Position numbers and translations under genes: made by a program. A stretch of 64,000 nt of DNA from NCBI RefSeq assembly GCF_009649955.1, contig NZ_CP045875.1:2213501-2277500 (forward strand), read 5' to 3'. Positions 26,181-34,886 of this stretch are shown here, one piece after another (position 1 is the stretch's first letter; each line of letters starts with the position of its first letter). This DNA is from Heliorestis convoluta. Its GTDB lineage: Bacteria > Bacillota > Desulfitobacteriia > Heliobacteriales > Heliobacteriaceae. The notes beneath the pieces are model-generated. The model saw only the letters and a list, made by a program, of their open reading frames with translations. It did not search any database and was not told where the DNA came from.

Positions 26181-26208
26181 AAAGAATCCTATTGGATTTT
26201 ACACCTTT

Positions 26209-27225
26209 TTATTTCTTATATTCAGGTGGATAAACATTGGGGTTCAGCTCAATGCCTTGCTCTTCAAAATAGCGAATGGCGCCTGGATGCATCCACATCC
26301 AAGTATTCTTGTCAATGTTCTCAATCGCTGTCTCAGAAGCGGCACTGTGTACTTGCTGTAAGGTATTAACATTGTCAAAAATACCTTTTACAATGTCATA
26401 GACCAGATCATCATCTAAATCTTTATGAGCCACAGCCATATTCCAGACTCCAATGGTTTCTACATCTTTTTGCAAGAAGTCATAGGAGCTAGCAGGGATA
26501 ACAGCAGGTGTAAAATAAGGGAATTGGGCAATAACTTTGTCTCTATCTTCTCCATCAATTCCAAACATCACAATTCTACGCTGATTGGACATTTCCAAGA
26601 CACTTGCAACAGGTAGGCCCGCCGCAAAACTATTGGCATGCAATTGGCCATCTAAGTGCTGACTTACAAGATCACTGATGCCGGCATGACGAACTGTTGC
26701 ATTAACACCTAGCAACTCTAAGATACGAGGATGGTATGTACCAGCTGTTCCACCTTGTGGCCCTACGCCGACAATTCTTCCTTCTAGATCACGAACAGTT
26801 GTTATGCCGGAATTTTCCGTAGCCCACCATTGTGAATAGGTATTGTACATGGGGAAAATAACGCGTACGTTGCGATGTTCCACGCCATTGGTCCAATCGC
26901 CTTCGCCATGCCAAGCTTCGTAGGCAGGACCCATCGTAACAAGACCTAATTCAAGTTGACCATTATGAATCAAGGTCATATTGTGATTGGGACCACCCGT
27001 TACTTCAACGCCCGTTGGGATTCCTGTAGCTCTCTCAATAATCTGAGACATGCCACCAGCATAAACATAGTAGGTTCCACCGATGGAAGCCGATCCAATG
27101 GTCATTGAAGAGGGTCTACCATCAATCTGGCCGCTTGTATCGCCGCATCCTGTAAGTAGCAAAGACGTTGATAGAACGGCAGCTGCAAAAAGTGTGACTG
27201 TTTTCTTCTTTAGCTGGTTGAACAA
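26209..27225 (-). CDS. TAXI-family TRAP transporter solute-binding lipoprotein
   Basis: A 338-residue extracytoplasmic binding protein. The N-terminus has a lipoprotein signal (basic start, hydrophobic core, lipobox LLLTGC at about residues 22-27). The mature part has the TAXI motifs IGSASIGGTYYVYAGGMS and the later GPQGGTAGTYHPRILE. TAXI proteins bind dicarboxylates or amino-acid-like ligands; the ligand here is unknown. It is first of the two-gene TRAP unit. A GAGGAGG-type ribosome binding site stands upstream. The 277 nt between it and dsrE-like gene hold no other gene. Confidence 0.92.
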   Translation of the reverse strand: MFNQLKKKTVTLFAAAVLSTSLLLTGCGDTSGQIDGRPSSMTIGSASIGGTYYVYAGGMSQIIERATGIPTGVEVTGGPNHNMTLIHNGQLELGLVTMGPAYEAWHGEGDWTNGVEHRNVRVIFPMYNTYSQWWATENSGITTVRDLEGRIVGVGPQGGTAGTYHPRILELLGVNATVRHAGISDLVSQHLDGQLHANSFAAGLPVASVLEMSNQRRIVMFGIDGEDRDKVIAQFPYFTPAVIPASSYDFLQKDVETIGVWNMAVAHKDLDDDLVYDIVKGIFDNVNTLQQVHSAASETAIENIDKNTWMWMHPGAIRYFEEQGIELNPNVYPPEYKK

Positions 27226-27502
27226 AAGCCAAACCTCCTCAAATAGTTAAAAAGTCCTAAAAGCAGAAGTGAAAAAATTTGAAATTAACAGAAAATAAAA
27301 ACCCTGCTGTCCCTACTCCCCCCCTTTTTGTAGCCACTGTCATTTTTTATAAACCTGTACACTTTGAGACATGAAAAGCTACTGTTAAGTATGTCAAGTT
27401 TACCATTATCACACTTTTTAGCACAAGGTTATATGCTCCATTACTGGGTTATATAGTCACAAAATGTCGATTTTGTTGTTATTTTGTCAAATCATATTGT
27501 AA

Positions 27503-27898
27503 CTACATTTTAATATAGGCATACCCTTCTTGTTGACGCTCTATCATTTCTACGATAGAAGAGTCCACAAGAGTAAAAATTGATTCAATCATTTCTTCTG
27601 TAATAAAATGTTTCTCCAATGCATTACGGCAAGCTACAAAAGTAACACCTCGAGCATGCAATTCGCGCGCTTGCACCATCAGATTCTCTGGTCGATTGGA
27701 ACCGCATTTGGCCAAAGCTTGGGCATTGCTTTCAAGGGTGTTAGCTGTAGGACAACCACAAACACCAGGACCGTTGACAATCACTCGTACTTCTGCCTTT
27801 TCTTCTCCTACTACATTGAGAAAGTGACCGAGACCATTAAAAGCTTTCATCCAACCTACCATATCGTTGATGTGAATTAAGACTTTTTTCTTTTCCAA
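27503..27898 (-). CDS. DsrE/DsrF-like family protein
   Basis: A 131-residue protein of the DsrE-like fold (VLIHINDMVGWMKAFN, VRVIVNGPGVCGC, FVACRNALEKHFI). Family members carry sulfur on a Cys or act in sulfur relay. Candidate Cys residues are in GVCGCPTAN, KCGSN and ACRNAL; the ACRN Cys is at the usual active-site position. It stands alone between the TRAP unit and the MetF-like gene, and its sulfur partner is not evident. The exact role is unknown. Confidence 0.78.
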   Translation of the reverse strand: MEKKKVLIHINDMVGWMKAFNGLGHFLNVVGEEKAEVRVIVNGPGVCGCPTANTLESNAQALAKCGSNRPENLMVQARELHARGVTFVACRNALEKHFITEEMIESIFTLVDSSIVEMIERQQEGYAYIKM

Positions 27899-28179
27899 TT
27901 TACTGCACTCCTCGCTTTTGTATTGTTATCTCTTTTTCAATCCTACTTGGATGCTTTCAGTGCCAAGAATTCTGTTCTGCCAGAAGAAGATCTACAACCC
28001 TGTGATTCCTTGGTCCTTTTGGTTTTTTTGTCCATGCATCAAATTATAGCATATCCTCGCGTGAACTTACTACAATCTGCTTTGATTCTTTTCTTCTCTC
28101 TTTGTGTTTTCTTTCCTTGAGCCTGATGCCTTGCTGTTATAAAATTGAACTTGTACTTTATGTTGGGGAGGAAAAAAAT

Positions 28180-28923
28180 ATGACCCGTATTGTTGTTGAA
28201 CTGGTTCCGCGAACAGAAGAAGTGCTCCGCGGGGAGCTTGAAACGATTCAGAATCACTTCCCCATCGTGGAAGGAATCAATATTCCAGAGCTGCTTCGTT
28301 TTGATATTCGCAGTTGGGATGCCTGTGCTATCGTCAAAGACTTTTATCAAAAGGCCATTCCTCATATCCGCTCCATCGATATTAACCCCCAAGAACCACT
28401 GCCTATGGCCGAGCGCTTGGTAGATCTAGCGATTCAAGAAGTTCTTGTTGTTACAGGCGATCCACCGGCCGATATGCGCAGCAAAGTCTATCCTTGCAAT
28501 TCTATCGACATGATTAAGAAGTTTAAGAGGGAATTGCCTCACATCAAAGTGTACGCTGCCATCGATCCCTATCGAAAAAGCATCTCTAAAGAAGCCGATT
28601 ACATTAAACGCAAAATTGATGCTGGTGCCGATGGCTTCTTTACGCAGCCTTTTTTTGACCTTCGTTTGATGGAGATCTACGGTGAGTTATTCCAAGATAC
28701 AGAAGTCTACTGGGGCTTGTCACCGGTTACTTCAGAAAAATCAGTAAGCTACTGGGAAACAAAAAACCACGTCGTCTTCCCACGGGACTTTGCGCCCACA
28801 CTGGAATGGAACGTGGATTTCGCTCGAAAAGCTCTTCAGTTTGCGCGCCAACAAGGTGGTCATGTCTATTTCATGCCCATACGCCTAGACGTTAAAAGTT
28901 ATTTGCAAGGCGTTTTTGCATAG
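28180..28923 (+). CDS. Methylenetetrahydrofolate reductase family protein (MetF-like, short)
   Basis: A 247-residue TIM-barrel protein resembling MetF: DINPQEPLPMAERLVDLAIQ, EVLVVTGDPPADM and DYIKRKIDAGADGFFTQPFFD are typical of the flavin-dependent reductase that makes 5-methyl-THF. It is shorter than standard MetF (about 290 residues) and starts directly in the first strand. The ATG at 28180 follows GGGGAGG. The product would supply MetH, encoded 3 kb away on the other strand. No MetV-like partner lies next to it, so a related folate or methyltransfer role is possible. Confidence 0.75.
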   Translation: MTRIVVELVPRTEEVLRGELETIQNHFPIVEGINIPELLRFDIRSWDACAIVKDFYQKAIPHIRSIDINPQEPLPMAERLVDLAIQEVLVVTGDPPADMRSKVYPCNSIDMIKKFKRELPHIKVYAAIDPYRKSISKEADYIKRKIDAGADGFFTQPFFDLRLMEIYGELFQDTEVYWGLSPVTSEKSVSYWETKNHVVFPRDFAPTLEWNVDFARKALQFARQQGGHVYFMPIRLDVKSYLQGVFA

Positions 28924-28953
28924 ACACTTTTTAGGGAGACGATTCTACTTCTT

Positions 28954-29496
28954 TTATTCTACTTTAACGGTTCGACCTGCTTTTTGTTGATAGCGTCGAT
29001 AAGCTTCTGTAAAAAGCTTCAGATGATGTTGTTCGTCTTTGATAATTCTTCGCAAGATGGCTTTTACATAGGGATCGTCAATTTGATCAATCAAACGGCG
29101 ATACTGTAATATAGCGCTTCTTTCTGCTTCCATATCAGCTGCTAACATATCTAAGACATGACGACCATAGTAGACAAAGGACGCATTGTAAGAACAGTTC
29201 TTGCTGTCTACATAGCGTGGATCGCCACCTAATTTTAAGATGAGTTCCGCTAATATTTCCATGTGGTACATTTCTACGATTGAAATTCCTTCTTCTAGTT
29301 CTGCAATGTCTTTCAGGCAAGCATGATCAAAGCGAAAGTAATGGTACAAATACTGGTTGATAGCATTGACTTCGCTTACATTGGAAGCGTAGGGATCAAG
29401 AAGCAGTTGCGCATAGAATATGTTTTTTCCGGCTACCTTGATTTCTGGATAGGGTTCCGGAATGGCAAAGCGCCCTCGAATATCGTGCAAAGACAT
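28954..29496 (-). CDS. Ferritin-like diiron protein
   Basis: A 180-residue protein with a four-helix ferritin-like domain. The metal ligands follow the pattern Glu in SEVNAINQYLYH, ExxH in EMYHMEILAE, Glu in MEAERSAILQY and ExxH in KDEQHHLKLF. This resembles short clostridial ferritin-like or rubrerythrin-type proteins without a rubredoxin domain, which handle peroxide or iron. The ATG has GAGAGGTG upstream. It converges with the MetF-like gene at 28923. Confidence 0.8.
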   Translation of the reverse strand: MSLHDIRGRFAIPEPYPEIKVAGKNIFYAQLLLDPYASNVSEVNAINQYLYHYFRFDHACLKDIAELEEGISIVEMYHMEILAELILKLGGDPRYVDSKNCSYNASFVYYGRHVLDMLAADMEAERSAILQYRRLIDQIDDPYVKAILRRIIKDEQHHLKLFTEAYRRYQQKAGRTVKVE

Positions 29497-29567
29497 AGCA
29501 ACACCTCTCTTTCTTATTTACATCCTATGAGCAGGCTTTTGATGAATATGTTATGGAGCTAGGAATG

Positions 29568-29606
29568 GAAAAAAGAGGTGGTTCTTTCGAACCACCTCTT
29601 TTTTTA
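29568..29606. terminator. Bidirectional terminator
   Basis: GAGGTGGTTC pairs with GAACCACCTC around a TTTC loop, flanked by an A run on the left and TTTTTTT on the right. It overlaps the stop codon of the minus-strand gene ending at 29604. Confidence 0.85.
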
Positions 29607-29909
29607 CGAAACCACTTGCACAGTGCCTCCAGCTTTTCTAATCTGATCGACTAGGTTGTTGACATCGTTGTGGCCAAAGAGATTGCCTAAAGCAGGAATT
29701 CTTACCAATAAGCAAATACCGGCAGGAGAACTAACTTCAAGGAAGAGTAAATTAATTACAGCACCTGCTGGAATAAAAATTCTCAATAAGGTACCTGGAA
29801 GTTTCGGACAAGGTTCTACAGGTACGTGTTTGCCGGTACCACAAGCAATTGTGCTTGTCGGTAGATAATGAAAGCAACGTTTCACTTTTTTCGTTTTTTT
29901 CTTACACAT
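29604..29909 (-). CDS. Hypothetical protein, basic N-terminus and Cys pairs
   Basis: I do not recognise this 101-residue protein. It starts with a lysine-rich stretch (KKKTKKVKRC), has several Cys (RCFHY, ACGTG, EPCPK, GICLL), and a hydrophobic central part (LLRIFIPAGAVINLLFLEV). It ends with HNDVNNLVDQIRKAGGTVQVVS. The AAGGGGG before its ATG and the terminator at its end support a real gene. The pattern suggests a small structural, possibly spore-associated protein, which is a guess. Confidence 0.65.
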   Translation of the reverse strand: MCKKKTKKVKRCFHYLPTSTIACGTGKHVPVEPCPKLPGTLLRIFIPAGAVINLLFLEVSSPAGICLLVRIPALGNLFGHNDVNNLVDQIRKAGGTVQVVS

Positions 29910-30048
29910 TTTTGTTAACCCCCTTTCTTATTAGGTAGTTCATCCTATGTTTCCTCTTTTGAAGTCGTTACCATTTTTTCCATTTTAAGGCTTTGTCGCT
30001 GTGGATTTTCCAAGTATTTTGCTCTTGTTTGTCAAAGGAGGACTTTTT

Positions 30049-31222
30049 TTGGCAAGTTCATTTTTTGAAGGGGTTATTACAGGCACTTTTATTGATAGAC
30101 CCAACCGTTTTATTGTCCATTGCCTCGTAGAAGGCAAAAAAAAGAGAGCCTATCTACAATCCTGGGCGGCTCTGGGAGCTTTTGTTTCCCCATCGAATTC
30201 TCTATCTCACCCCAAACCGCGCTGGCCAAAAGACAGAGTATACGGTTGTTGCGGTGGAGCGAGAAGGGCTGCCTATTATGCTTCATACCCATGTAACCAA
30301 CAAAGTTGTTCAACACCTTCTTGAGACAAATCGAGTGCCCGGTCTTGAAGGCGCCACGATCACGAAGGCAGAAGCGACAGTAGGCCATCATCGCTTTGAT
30401 TTTTTACTTCATCATCAGGGACGGCCTTATATGCTGGAGGTTAAGTCCTGCACTCTCTTTGAAGGTGCTATTGCCATGTTTCCCGATGCTGTTACAGAGC
30501 GAGGGCGCAGCCATTTGGAGAGCCTTGCTCAATTGGCGCAAAGCGAAGATATGGGCTGTGGGGTTCTGTTTTTGGTACAGTGGCCGAAGGGACGTTTTTT
30601 CTTGCCTGATTACCATTCTGATCTGGCTTTTTCTCAGACCTTTTACGCTTTACGAGACAAAATTGACTATAAAGCCTTGGCTGTGACCTGGAATCATGAT
30701 TTAACTTTAGCGGAAGGTCAAGCTGAATTGGCTATACCCTGGGAGTTTCTATCGGAAGAAATTCAAGATGGCGGGACTTATCTTGTTATACTGCATGTTC
30801 CTGAACCATTGACGCTGTCTATTGGTAGCCTTGGTCAAAGAACCTTTCAACCCGCCTATTATGTTTATACAGGTACAGCCAAAAAGCATCTTACCCAGCG
30901 TATCAACCGTCATTTGCGCAAAAAGAAAACCCTGCGGTGGCACGTTGACTACCTCAGGGAAAAAGCAGCTTCCTGCCAGGCTCTCCCCATTCGAACGACG
31001 GAGCGCATTGAGCATGTACTTGCCCAGCGGCTCTCACCCCTTGCTGACTGGGTCGTACCTGGCTTTGGTTGCTCTGACTGTAATTGCACCAGTCATCTTT
31101 TTGCGTTTCGTGATAATCCTGTTCGTTCCCAACCTTTTATGGAAGTTTTGCAATACTTCCGCATGGGTCGAGTAGAAGAGCGGTTGTTTGCACCGATTAA
31201 TCCGGAGTGCTCTGCCGATTAA
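30049..31222 (+). pseudogene. sfsA: SfsA-DUF123 fusion gene interrupted by a frameshift
   Basis: The N-terminal SfsA region (FFEGVITGTFIDRPNRF to KKKRAYL) is read in one frame from a TTG at 30049, 7 nt after AAAGGAGG. The continuation NPGRLWELLFPHRILYL is in the next frame, beginning at AAT 30158. The break is at CTA-C-AAT (30154-30160), where the family has L-P-N, so two bases appear lost. From there the frame is open to 31222 and includes the SfsA nuclease-fold part (FDFLLHHQGRPYMLEVKSCTL) and a C-terminal DUF123 domain (YYVYTGTAKKHL, RWHVDYLREKA, GFGCSDCNCTSHLF). It is either a recent pseudogene or a sequence error. Confidence 0.85.
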
Positions 31223-31388
31223 AGGCTGAGTCATCGTCAAAATCTTGCGGGTTAATGCTCGATGTAGTAAAAACAGCTGTGTTGTCAGGCTTTTCCATAT
31301 CCTTATTCATGGCAGGATCCAGCGCCGGAAAAGGTTCCTTGGGTTCTTCTTCGCAGGGGTTGAGCCCGATTTTTTTCTCTTTCTCCAT
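31197..31388 (-). CDS. Small acidic hypothetical protein
   Basis: A 63-residue hydrophilic, probably disordered protein (MEKEKKIGLNPCEEEPKE at the start, later NPQDFDDDSAFNRQ). I do not recognise it. The AAGGAGCG ribosome binding site at the right distance from the ATG is the main support. Its end overlaps the 3' end of the sfsA-DUF123 gene on the other strand. It is the last reading frame downstream of metH. Confidence 0.5.
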   Translation of the reverse strand: MEKEKKIGLNPCEEEPKEPFPALDPAMNKDMEKPDNTAVFTTSSINPQDFDDDSAFNRQSTPD

Positions 31389-31438
31389 ATAATTCGCTCC
31401 TTATTTTTGCTTTCATTATTGCCTGGAATAGCGCTAAG

Positions 31439-31612
31439 CTATTCATAGAGCAAAAGATAGACAGTGGCAACAACATAGCCCATGAGGGTCCCCCAGTAAA
31501 TGCCGTAAAGAGGATAGGCATAGGTTACTGTAAAGGAGTAAAAAGCAAGAGAAGAAAAACCAATCGGTGCCCCTTTAATAAAAGTATGGATGTACCTAGT
31601 TCCCCAGGCCAT
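31439..31612 (-). CDS. Candidate small membrane protein downstream of metH
   Basis: A 57-residue frame, ATG at 31612, overlapping the 3' end of metH by 17 nt. It has two hydrophobic stretches (IGFSSLAFYSFTVTYAYPL, then TLMGYVVATVYLLLYE) separated by GIYWG, so a hairpin membrane protein is possible. The ribosome binding site is weak (AAAGAAAAAG). No homologue is recognised. It fills an otherwise empty gap between metH and the 63-residue gene. Confidence 0.4.
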   Translation of the reverse strand: MAWGTRYIHTFIKGAPIGFSSLAFYSFTVTYAYPLYGIYWGTLMGYVVATVYLLLYE

Positions 31613-34049
31613 GTGCTTTTTCTTTAAGCAGCCTTTCAGCTAACTTCACCGCAGCGACAGCGTCAGGCGCATAACCGTCTGCTCCCGCTTCGTCAGCATA
31701 CTCTTCTGTAACAACAGCACCACCTACAATGGTGATACAAGGTACGCCCTCTTCTTTCAGAGCTGCAATGGTTACATCGATTTCTGGCAGTGTCGTTGTC
31801 ATGAGAGCACAAAGGCCTACAATATCGACTTCTTGTGCTTTTGCTTCGGCTACGACTTTTTCAGCAGGCACATCTTTGCCGAGATCGATAACTGTAAAGC
31901 CATTGTTTTCTAGCAATGCTGAAACAATATTCTTTCCAAGGTCGTGTACGTCTCCTTTAACGGTGGCCATTAAGACTTTGCCTTTGCTTGTCATCGCTTG
32001 GGCTGGGATTTCTTGTTTCAGCGTCTGGAAAGCAGCACGCATCGTCTCTGCCGCTAGCATAACCTGTGGCAAGAAACAGCGTCCGCTGCCGTAGGCTTCA
32101 CCAATCTCTGTCATGGCCGCGGTGAGTCCTTCTTCGGTAAGGCGCAAAGGTTCGATCTCTTGACGCAAAGCTTCTTGGATCAGTGGAATAATGCTTTCTT
32201 TTTCTCCGCCTACGACGGTTTTGCGAATCTGGGCAAGAATATCGCCTTCTTCTGCCGGTTCTGCCCCTACTGCTGTCGTTGCTACTTCAGGGCCTTTGCC
32301 GGAAGGGAAGGTCGAGCCGCTCGCTTTTTTGTTTTGTTCATAGTTGCTATAGCGTATGCTGAAAGCTTGCCCCTGCACATCATGGCCGAGTAACACTTTG
32401 GCGCCATCAATGGCATCTCGCAACGCTTCATCGAAAGGATTCATAATCGGTGCATCGAGTCCTGCTTCAAGGGCTAGGGTGCAGAAAGTAGCATTTAAGA
32501 GATTGCGCCTTGGCAAGCCGAAAGAGATATTGCTTAAGCCCATTACGGTGGGGAATCGGAAGACTTGACGGAAGAGTCGCAGTGTTTCTAAGGTCTCTTT
32601 CCCTGCTTTTCCATCTGTTGCAATCGTTAAGACCAGCGGATCTAAGAGTAGATCTTGCTTTTGTAAGCCTGCCTCGTAGGCTGCATCGACAATTCTCTGG
32701 GCGACTTCGACCCGTTCTGTGGCCTTTTCAGGCAGTCCACCTGGTGCAATGGGCAGACAAAGGATGGCTGCACCGTATTTTTTGGCGAGTGGAAGAAATT
32801 CTTCCATACGCTCTGGCTCTGCACTGACAGAGTTAATAAGAGCTCGCCCTGGGTAGGCTTTCAAGCCTGCTTCAAGCGCTTTGACGTCTGTCGTATCAAT
32901 GGCCAAGGGGGCATCGACGAGCATCGACAATTCCGTAATCGCTTTGTGCATAGCCTCGCTTTGATCGATGCCAGGTACGCCCATATTCACGTCAAGAATT
33001 TGAGCACCTGCTTCAATCTGGCCTAAGGCATCTTTTTTAACAGTTTTCCAGTTACCTTCTTTGATTTCAGCGGCTAAGGCTTTGCGACCTGTTGGATTGA
33101 TTCTCTCTCCAATTAAGACAGGCGCAAAGTCTGGGCCAAGAAAGACCGTACGACTGCGGCTCGTCAGGGCTGTGTAAGAGCTGGCTACCCGCTCTGGCCG
33201 TGGTGGTGCTTGAAAGTTTTGCAGGGCCTTTTGGACAGCTTCAATATGTTCCGGCGTAGTACCACAACAACCACCGATATAAGTGGCGCCGGCTGCAGCT
33301 AGCTTCGGTGCCCAGGAGGCAAATTCTTCTGCTTTCATAGGGAATACCGTTTTGCCTTCTATCAATACAGGCATGCCTGCGTTCGGTTGAATGCTGATGG
33401 GTTTACTTGTTGAGCGAGCGAGTGTCTCGATCAAAGGCAACAGTTGGGCTGGCCCTAAAGAGCAGTTGGCGCCGATAACGTCAGCACCCATCGCCTCTAA
33501 CAAGATGGCAGCCGTCTGGGGATCTGTACCTGTAACGGTGCGACCATCGGAGCCAAACGTGAGCTGACAAATCACTGGTTTTGTCGTAACTTCTTTGGCT
33601 GCTAGCAAGGCCGCTCGCATCTCTTGAATATCAATAATCGTCTCAATGATAATATAATCAACGCCGGCTCGATCTAAAGCGCCGATCTGCTCACGAAAGA
33701 CTTCAACAGCTTCATCAAAAGTGAGATCGCCGAGCGGTGCAATTAATTTTCCTGTAGAGCCTACCGATCCGGCCACTTCTGTCGTAGGGCCGCAGGCTGC
33801 ACGGGCTGCTTGCACAGCACCTGTACAAAGTGCTTCTACTTGATCCGATAAGCCATAGTGCGCCAGTTTAATGCGGTTGGCGCCAAAGGTATTCGTTTCT
33901 AAAATTTGAGCGCCCTTTTCTACATAGAGACGATGAATGGCTGTAACTGCTTCTGGTTGATCGATGTTCATCTTTTCTGGACATTGACCAGGCTGTAAGC
34001 CAGCTTCTTGCAACATCGTACCCATGGCACCATCGAATATTTTGATCAT
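31596..34049 (-). CDS. metH: MetH, B12-dependent methionine synthase without reactivation domain
   Basis: An 817-residue methyltransferase moving a methyl group from methyl-THF via cobalamin to homocysteine. Domains in order: homocysteine-binding (FDGAMGTML; zinc Cys in GANCSLGP and GGCCGTTPEH), pterin-binding (IGERINPTGRKAL), a linker rich in Ala/Gly/Ser, and the cobalamin domain with the B12 His motif GDVHDLGKN. The S-adenosylmethionine-binding reactivation domain of long MetH is missing and is encoded by the gene just upstream. The start codon overlaps that gene's stop (TAATG). A downstream candidate membrane peptide overlaps its end. Confidence 0.95.
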   Translation of the reverse strand: MIKIFDGAMGTMLQEAGLQPGQCPEKMNIDQPEAVTAIHRLYVEKGAQILETNTFGANRIKLAHYGLSDQVEALCTGAVQAARAACGPTTEVAGSVGSTGKLIAPLGDLTFDEAVEVFREQIGALDRAGVDYIIIETIIDIQEMRAALLAAKEVTTKPVICQLTFGSDGRTVTGTDPQTAAILLEAMGADVIGANCSLGPAQLLPLIETLARSTSKPISIQPNAGMPVLIEGKTVFPMKAEEFASWAPKLAAAGATYIGGCCGTTPEHIEAVQKALQNFQAPPRPERVASSYTALTSRSRTVFLGPDFAPVLIGERINPTGRKALAAEIKEGNWKTVKKDALGQIEAGAQILDVNMGVPGIDQSEAMHKAITELSMLVDAPLAIDTTDVKALEAGLKAYPGRALINSVSAEPERMEEFLPLAKKYGAAILCLPIAPGGLPEKATERVEVAQRIVDAAYEAGLQKQDLLLDPLVLTIATDGKAGKETLETLRLFRQVFRFPTVMGLSNISFGLPRRNLLNATFCTLALEAGLDAPIMNPFDEALRDAIDGAKVLLGHDVQGQAFSIRYSNYEQNKKASGSTFPSGKGPEVATTAVGAEPAEEGDILAQIRKTVVGGEKESIIPLIQEALRQEIEPLRLTEEGLTAAMTEIGEAYGSGRCFLPQVMLAAETMRAAFQTLKQEIPAQAMTSKGKVLMATVKGDVHDLGKNIVSALLENNGFTVIDLGKDVPAEKVVAEAKAQEVDIVGLCALMTTTLPEIDVTIAALKEEGVPCITIVGGAVVTEEYADEAGADGYAPDAVAAVKLAERLLKEKAHGLGN

Positions 34050-34747
34050 TACTGGGTCTCCTTTCTAGCGGGACAGTTTGGCTGATTACAGCTTTGGCAG
34101 TGATTTCGACAGTTTTTCTTGGCGATTATTTCCTTGTCCTTCATTGACTCTCTTGGAAACAAGCCAATGATAGCCGTTATTGATTTCTGAGGTTGCAACA
34201 TGGAGCGACTCGTTAGCTGAAGAGGTAGCTTTGAAGCTTCTATTAAAGCCAATAAAGATGCTTGTACTTCAAGATCCCAGTCTCCATAACCAGGGCTAAA
34301 GCGCCAAGTTGCTTCATAGCCTCTTCGTGCTGCTTCTTCTTCAATCAAACGATTGGCTTGATTGGCGATGGCTTCTATGGCTGTCGTTCCTGCCGCATCA
34401 AGGAGCAGAGCATGGCTATAGCGACCGGCCGCAAAATGTTCTTCTACCGCTTCTTCTAGACCGGGACCGATGGTAGCTGCGAGTACGACCACTTCTTCAG
34501 CTTTGGCTAGGTGATGACGTATCCCTTCGCCTTGCAAAAGAAAGGGCGCCTTGCTGTCGATCGTGCCGTCTTTCCTATTATAAGGATAGCTTGTCCACGT
34601 CGCTCTTCCTTCAATGTGGAGAAGCCCTTCCTGACAAGCCGCCTCTAGCAACTTTTCAGGAAAGGCTTCTCCTGCTTTTGTCAGACCAGCATAGCGACGT
34701 GTTTCTTCGATGTCTATTTTGGTAAGAGGAAAACGGTATAAAGCCAT
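34049..34747 (-). CDS. Methionine synthase activation-domain protein
   Basis: A 232-residue stand-alone counterpart of the MetH reactivation domain, which uses S-adenosylmethionine to remethylate oxidised cobalamin. The part WRFSPGYGDWDLEVQ carries the SAM-binding motif of the family (RxSPGY), with RSMLQPQKSITAIIGL after it. The C-terminus adds a Cys-rich tail (CRNHCQSCNQPNCPARK) seen in clostridial members and possibly metal-binding. It precedes metH with a one-base overlap, so the two are coupled. Confidence 0.9.
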   Translation of the reverse strand: MALYRFPLTKIDIEETRRYAGLTKAGEAFPEKLLEAACQEGLLHIEGRATWTSYPYNRKDGTIDSKAPFLLQGEGIRHHLAKAEEVVVLAATIGPGLEEAVEEHFAAGRYSHALLLDAAGTTAIEAIANQANRLIEEEAARRGYEATWRFSPGYGDWDLEVQASLLALIEASKLPLQLTSRSMLQPQKSITAIIGLFPRESMKDKEIIAKKNCRNHCQSCNQPNCPARKETQ

Positions 34748-34886
34748 GTTGCCACCTTCCTTCCATTCTGTTGAATTATATCTCGATTCGCTTGCTTCTG
34801 CAAAGGAATTTGTTCATTTCTGGCGAAATAATCCTTGGTGTCTTATGTAAAGAATTAGGAAGAGCAAGGGAGGTTGACTCTTAACC

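Noticed and set aside
30001-30324. Separate 107-residue gene before the sfsA-like frame
   Set aside because: It is the N-terminus of the same SfsA protein in the frame before the break.
31303-31521. 72-codon minus-strand frame downstream of metH
   Set aside because: Overlaps two better-supported small frames (31197-31388 and 31439-31612) and starts mid-sequence without a ribosome binding site.
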